7,333 nt of DNA from an uncultured Acidimicrobiia bacterium (GTDB lineage Bacteria > Actinomycetota > Acidimicrobiia > UBA5794). A program made the translations under genes and the position numbers. The notes under the pieces were generated by a model. The model was not told the DNA's origin and searched no databases. It worked only from the letters and a program-made list of their open reading frames with translations. Numbering within the stretch: position 1 is the first letter of the stretch; every line of letters begins with the position of its first letter. Below, one piece after another: positions 6,151-7,333 of this stretch. The stretch covers positions 1-7,333 of the forward strand of contig CAJQOW010000297.1 of the NCBI GenBank assembly GCA_905480055.1, in the 5' to 3' direction.

Positions 6151-6190
6151 AGATGAGGCCAAGTAAGATCAAGTAGGACGAGGTGAGGTC
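6151..6190. repeat. Four-copy imperfect 10-bp tandem repeat
   Basis: Four consecutive decamers begin at 6151, 6161, 6171 and 6181, with rough consensus AAGTGAGGTC. Positions 1 (A), 4 (T) and 7 (G) are invariant, and positions 2, 3, 5, 6 and 8 are always purine. The preceding decamer (6141-6150) is a weaker fifth copy. The array is upstream of the unknown small gene, near one helical turn per repeat, so it could present a binding site repeatedly on one face of the DNA. The first copy also pairs with GCCTCA (6137-6142) as a 6-bp inverted repeat. Confidence 0.6.
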
Positions 6191-6193
6191 GCG

Positions 6194-6216
6194 AAAAGAA
6201 GGAGCCTTTGGGGCTC
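6194..6216 (-). terminator. Intrinsic terminator downstream of the ABC transporter gene
   Basis: Read on the minus strand: GAGCC (6216-6212), a 5-base loop, GGCTC (6206-6202), one base, then TTCTTTT (6200-6194). A GC-rich stem followed by a T-rich tail is the classic rho-independent form. It sits about 90 bases after the ABC stop and before the unknown gene, so the two are probably separate transcripts. Confidence 0.55.
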
Positions 6217-6247
6217 GGGGGCTCTGGGGCCATGAGGCTCCGCGTCG

Positions 6248-6275
6248 TACTTCGTATTACGTACTACCTACTACG
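6248..6275. repeat. Four-copy imperfect 7-bp tandem repeat
   Basis: Four heptamers start at 6248, 6255, 6262 and 6269, with consensus TACTACG. The last copy is exact, the first has T at position 5, the second T at position 3, and the third C at position 7. The block is AT-richer than its surroundings. It lies directly beside the hairpin at 6276-6292. The 8-mer TACTTCGT, at the start of this array, recurs at 6121-6128. No function is recognised. Confidence 0.6.
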
Positions 6276-6292
6276 GCGGGCGGAGAGCCCGC
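6276..6292. terminator. GC-rich hairpin just after the ABC stop
   Basis: GCGGGC (6276-6281) and GCCCGC (6287-6292) form a perfect 6-bp stem with a 5-base loop, starting 12 bases after the ABC stop on the minus strand. No T tract follows. It may protect the mRNA 3' end or weakly terminate, with the better terminator being at 6194-6216. Confidence 0.4.
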
Positions 6293-6304
6293 GCAGTCCG
6301 CCTC

Positions 6305-7333
6305 CTAAGCCACCGCTGCGCCGGTTTGGACGTTCCAGAGGGTGCGGTAGATGCCAGCGTGGTCGAGGAGCTCCTCGTGGGTGCCGTATTCGACGACCTT
6401 GCCTTTGTCGACCACGTAGATGCGGTCGGCATTGCGGATCGTGGACAGGCGGTGGGCGATCACGACCATCGTCCGGTCGTGTCCGATTCGTGCAAGGGAC
6501 CGCTGGATCGCTGCTTCGGTTTCGTTGTCGACCGCCGAGGTTGCTTCGTCCAACACGAGGATGGGCGAGTCGGACAGGAGTGCACGGGCAATGGACAGCC
6601 GTTGGCGCTGACCACCCGAGAGCTTCTGTCCCCGCTCACCGACGATGGTGTCGTACCGATGGGGGAGCTCGCCAATGAACTCATGCGCTTCGGCGAGGGC
6701 GGCCGCCGCTTCGATTTCGTCCCGGGTTGCGGTCGGCTTTCCGTAGGCGATGTTCTCGGCGACCGTGCCATGGAAGAGGAAGACGTCTTGGCTCACGAGC
6801 GCCATCGTGTCCCTGAGCTCGGACTGGGGGAGTTCACGAACATCCAGGCCGTCGAGTCGCACGGAACCGGTGTCTACGTCATAGAACCGGAGGAGGAGCT
6901 TCACGAGGGTCGTCTTTCCCGAGCCGGTCGAACCAACGAAGGCGGTCGTCCTAGCGGGTTCGATCGTGAGCCGTGCTCCTTCGAGAACGGGGAAGCCCTT
7001 GTCATACGCGAAGCCGACGTCGGAGAATTCGATCAGCCCCTTGGCAGCGGCTGGGTCGATGTGCGTGTCGCCATCGATGATTGTCGGCTTGGTGTCGAGG
7101 ACATCGAGGATGCGGTTCGTGGATGCCATTGCTCGCTGGTACAGGTCCACGGTCTGGCCCAGGCGAGTCAGCGGCCACAGCAGCCTCTGGGTCAGAAACA
7201 CCATCACCGAGTAGAGGCCGACGTTGAGATCGCCCTCGAGCGCCTGGAAACCACCCCACACGAGTGTTGCGGTGAACCCGACAAGGATGGCGATCCGGAT
7301 CAACGGCGTGAAGGCAGAGGACAGCTTGATCGC
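6305..7333 (-). CDS. ABC exporter, C-terminal TMD plus ATP-binding domain, 5' end cut
   Basis: This is the C-terminal 342 aa of an ABC transporter half-subunit with membrane and ATPase domains fused, as in type IV (MsbA/LmrA-like) exporters. The frame is open to the right edge; the TTG at 7303 is internal, since the same frame continues as normal membrane-domain sequence. Numbering from the edge codon: a membrane helix at about 12-30, the coupling/TM6 region ([14 protein letters not shown]) at 47-60, then the nucleotide-binding domain from about 100. Walker A GSTGSGKT is at 134-141, the Q-loop Gln at 182, signature LSGGQ at 238-242, Walker B ILVLDE at 258-263 with catalytic E263, and the switch His at 294 (IAHRLSTI). 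All ATPase motifs are intact, so the site is predicted active. Export substrate (lipid, drug or peptide) cannot be told from this part. The partner half-transporter, if any, would lie upstream, outside the window. Confidence 0.95.
   Translation of the reverse strand, partial: AIKLSSAFTPLIRIAILVGFTATLVWGGFQALEGDLNVGLYSVMVFLTQRLLWPLTRLGQTVDLYQRAMASTNRILDVLDTKPTIIDGDTHIDPAAAKGLIEFSDVGFAYDKGFPVLEGARLTIEPARTTAFVGSTGSGKTTLVKLLLRFYDVDTGSVRLDGLDVRELPQSELRDTMALVSQDVFLFHGTVAENIAYGKPTATRDEIEAAAALAEAHEFIGELPHRYDTIVGERGQKLSGGQRQRLSIARALLSDSPILVLDEATSAVDNETEAAIQRSLARIGHDRTMVVIAHRLSTIRNADRIYVVDKGKVVEYGTHEELLDHAGIYRTLWNVQTGAAVA

Noticed and set aside
6033..6233. 66-aa minus-strand open frame across the decamer array
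   Set aside because: The repeats and terminator hairpin explain the sequence better, and the peptide has no recognisable feature.
7301..7303. TTG as the start of the ABC protein
   Set aside because: The frame continues to the window edge as normal exporter membrane-domain sequence, so the gene is truncated, not starting here.

Overview
The window is about 7.3 kb of high-GC, gene-dense bacterial DNA. Its codon use and several actinobacterial traits (Thr-rich linkers in a secreted protein, a TANNNT -10 box placed for leaderless translation) suggest an actinobacterium. The run of Thr codons broken by VAP/VPPP is a style I associate with Acidimicrobiia. That placement is inference, not a database result. 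Nothing points to a phage, plasmid, transposon or CRISPR locus. I do not see a clear new multi-gene system. The unexplained structure is in leaders and intergenic gaps.

Left part (1-3316, + strand): a transketolase missing only its extreme N-terminus, followed by a complete M17 leucyl aminopeptidase. The pair shares an ATGA stop/start overlap, so they are very probably co-transcribed and translationally coupled. Middle (3317-4149): a 116-base gap with a perfect 14-bp palindrome and a possible SD-masking hairpin, then a secreted CAP/SCP-domain protein with a Thr-rich tail. It converges on the next gene with 13 bases between stops.

Centre-right (4163-5661): a minus-strand rhodanese + ThiF/MoeB E1-like protein with the rhodanese at the N-terminus, the reverse of MoeZ/Uba4. 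It diverges from a small 2TM-domain membrane protein. The shared 158-base gap holds a plausible promoter for each: a leaderless one for the E1 gene and a -35/-10 pair for the membrane protein.

Right part (5662-7333, minus strand): a small unrecognised basic protein, then a 276-base gap, then the C-terminal part of an ABC exporter cut by the window edge. The gap carries a four-copy 10-bp imperfect tandem repeat, a four-copy 7-bp imperfect tandem repeat, and two hairpins, one with a T-rich tail typical of an intrinsic terminator. No stretch over 300 bases lacks a gene.

The genes look like ordinary housekeeping and envelope functions: pentose phosphate metabolism, peptide turnover, sulfur-carrier activation, secretion and export. 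Apart from tkt-pepA, nothing in the layout shows that neighbours work in one pathway.
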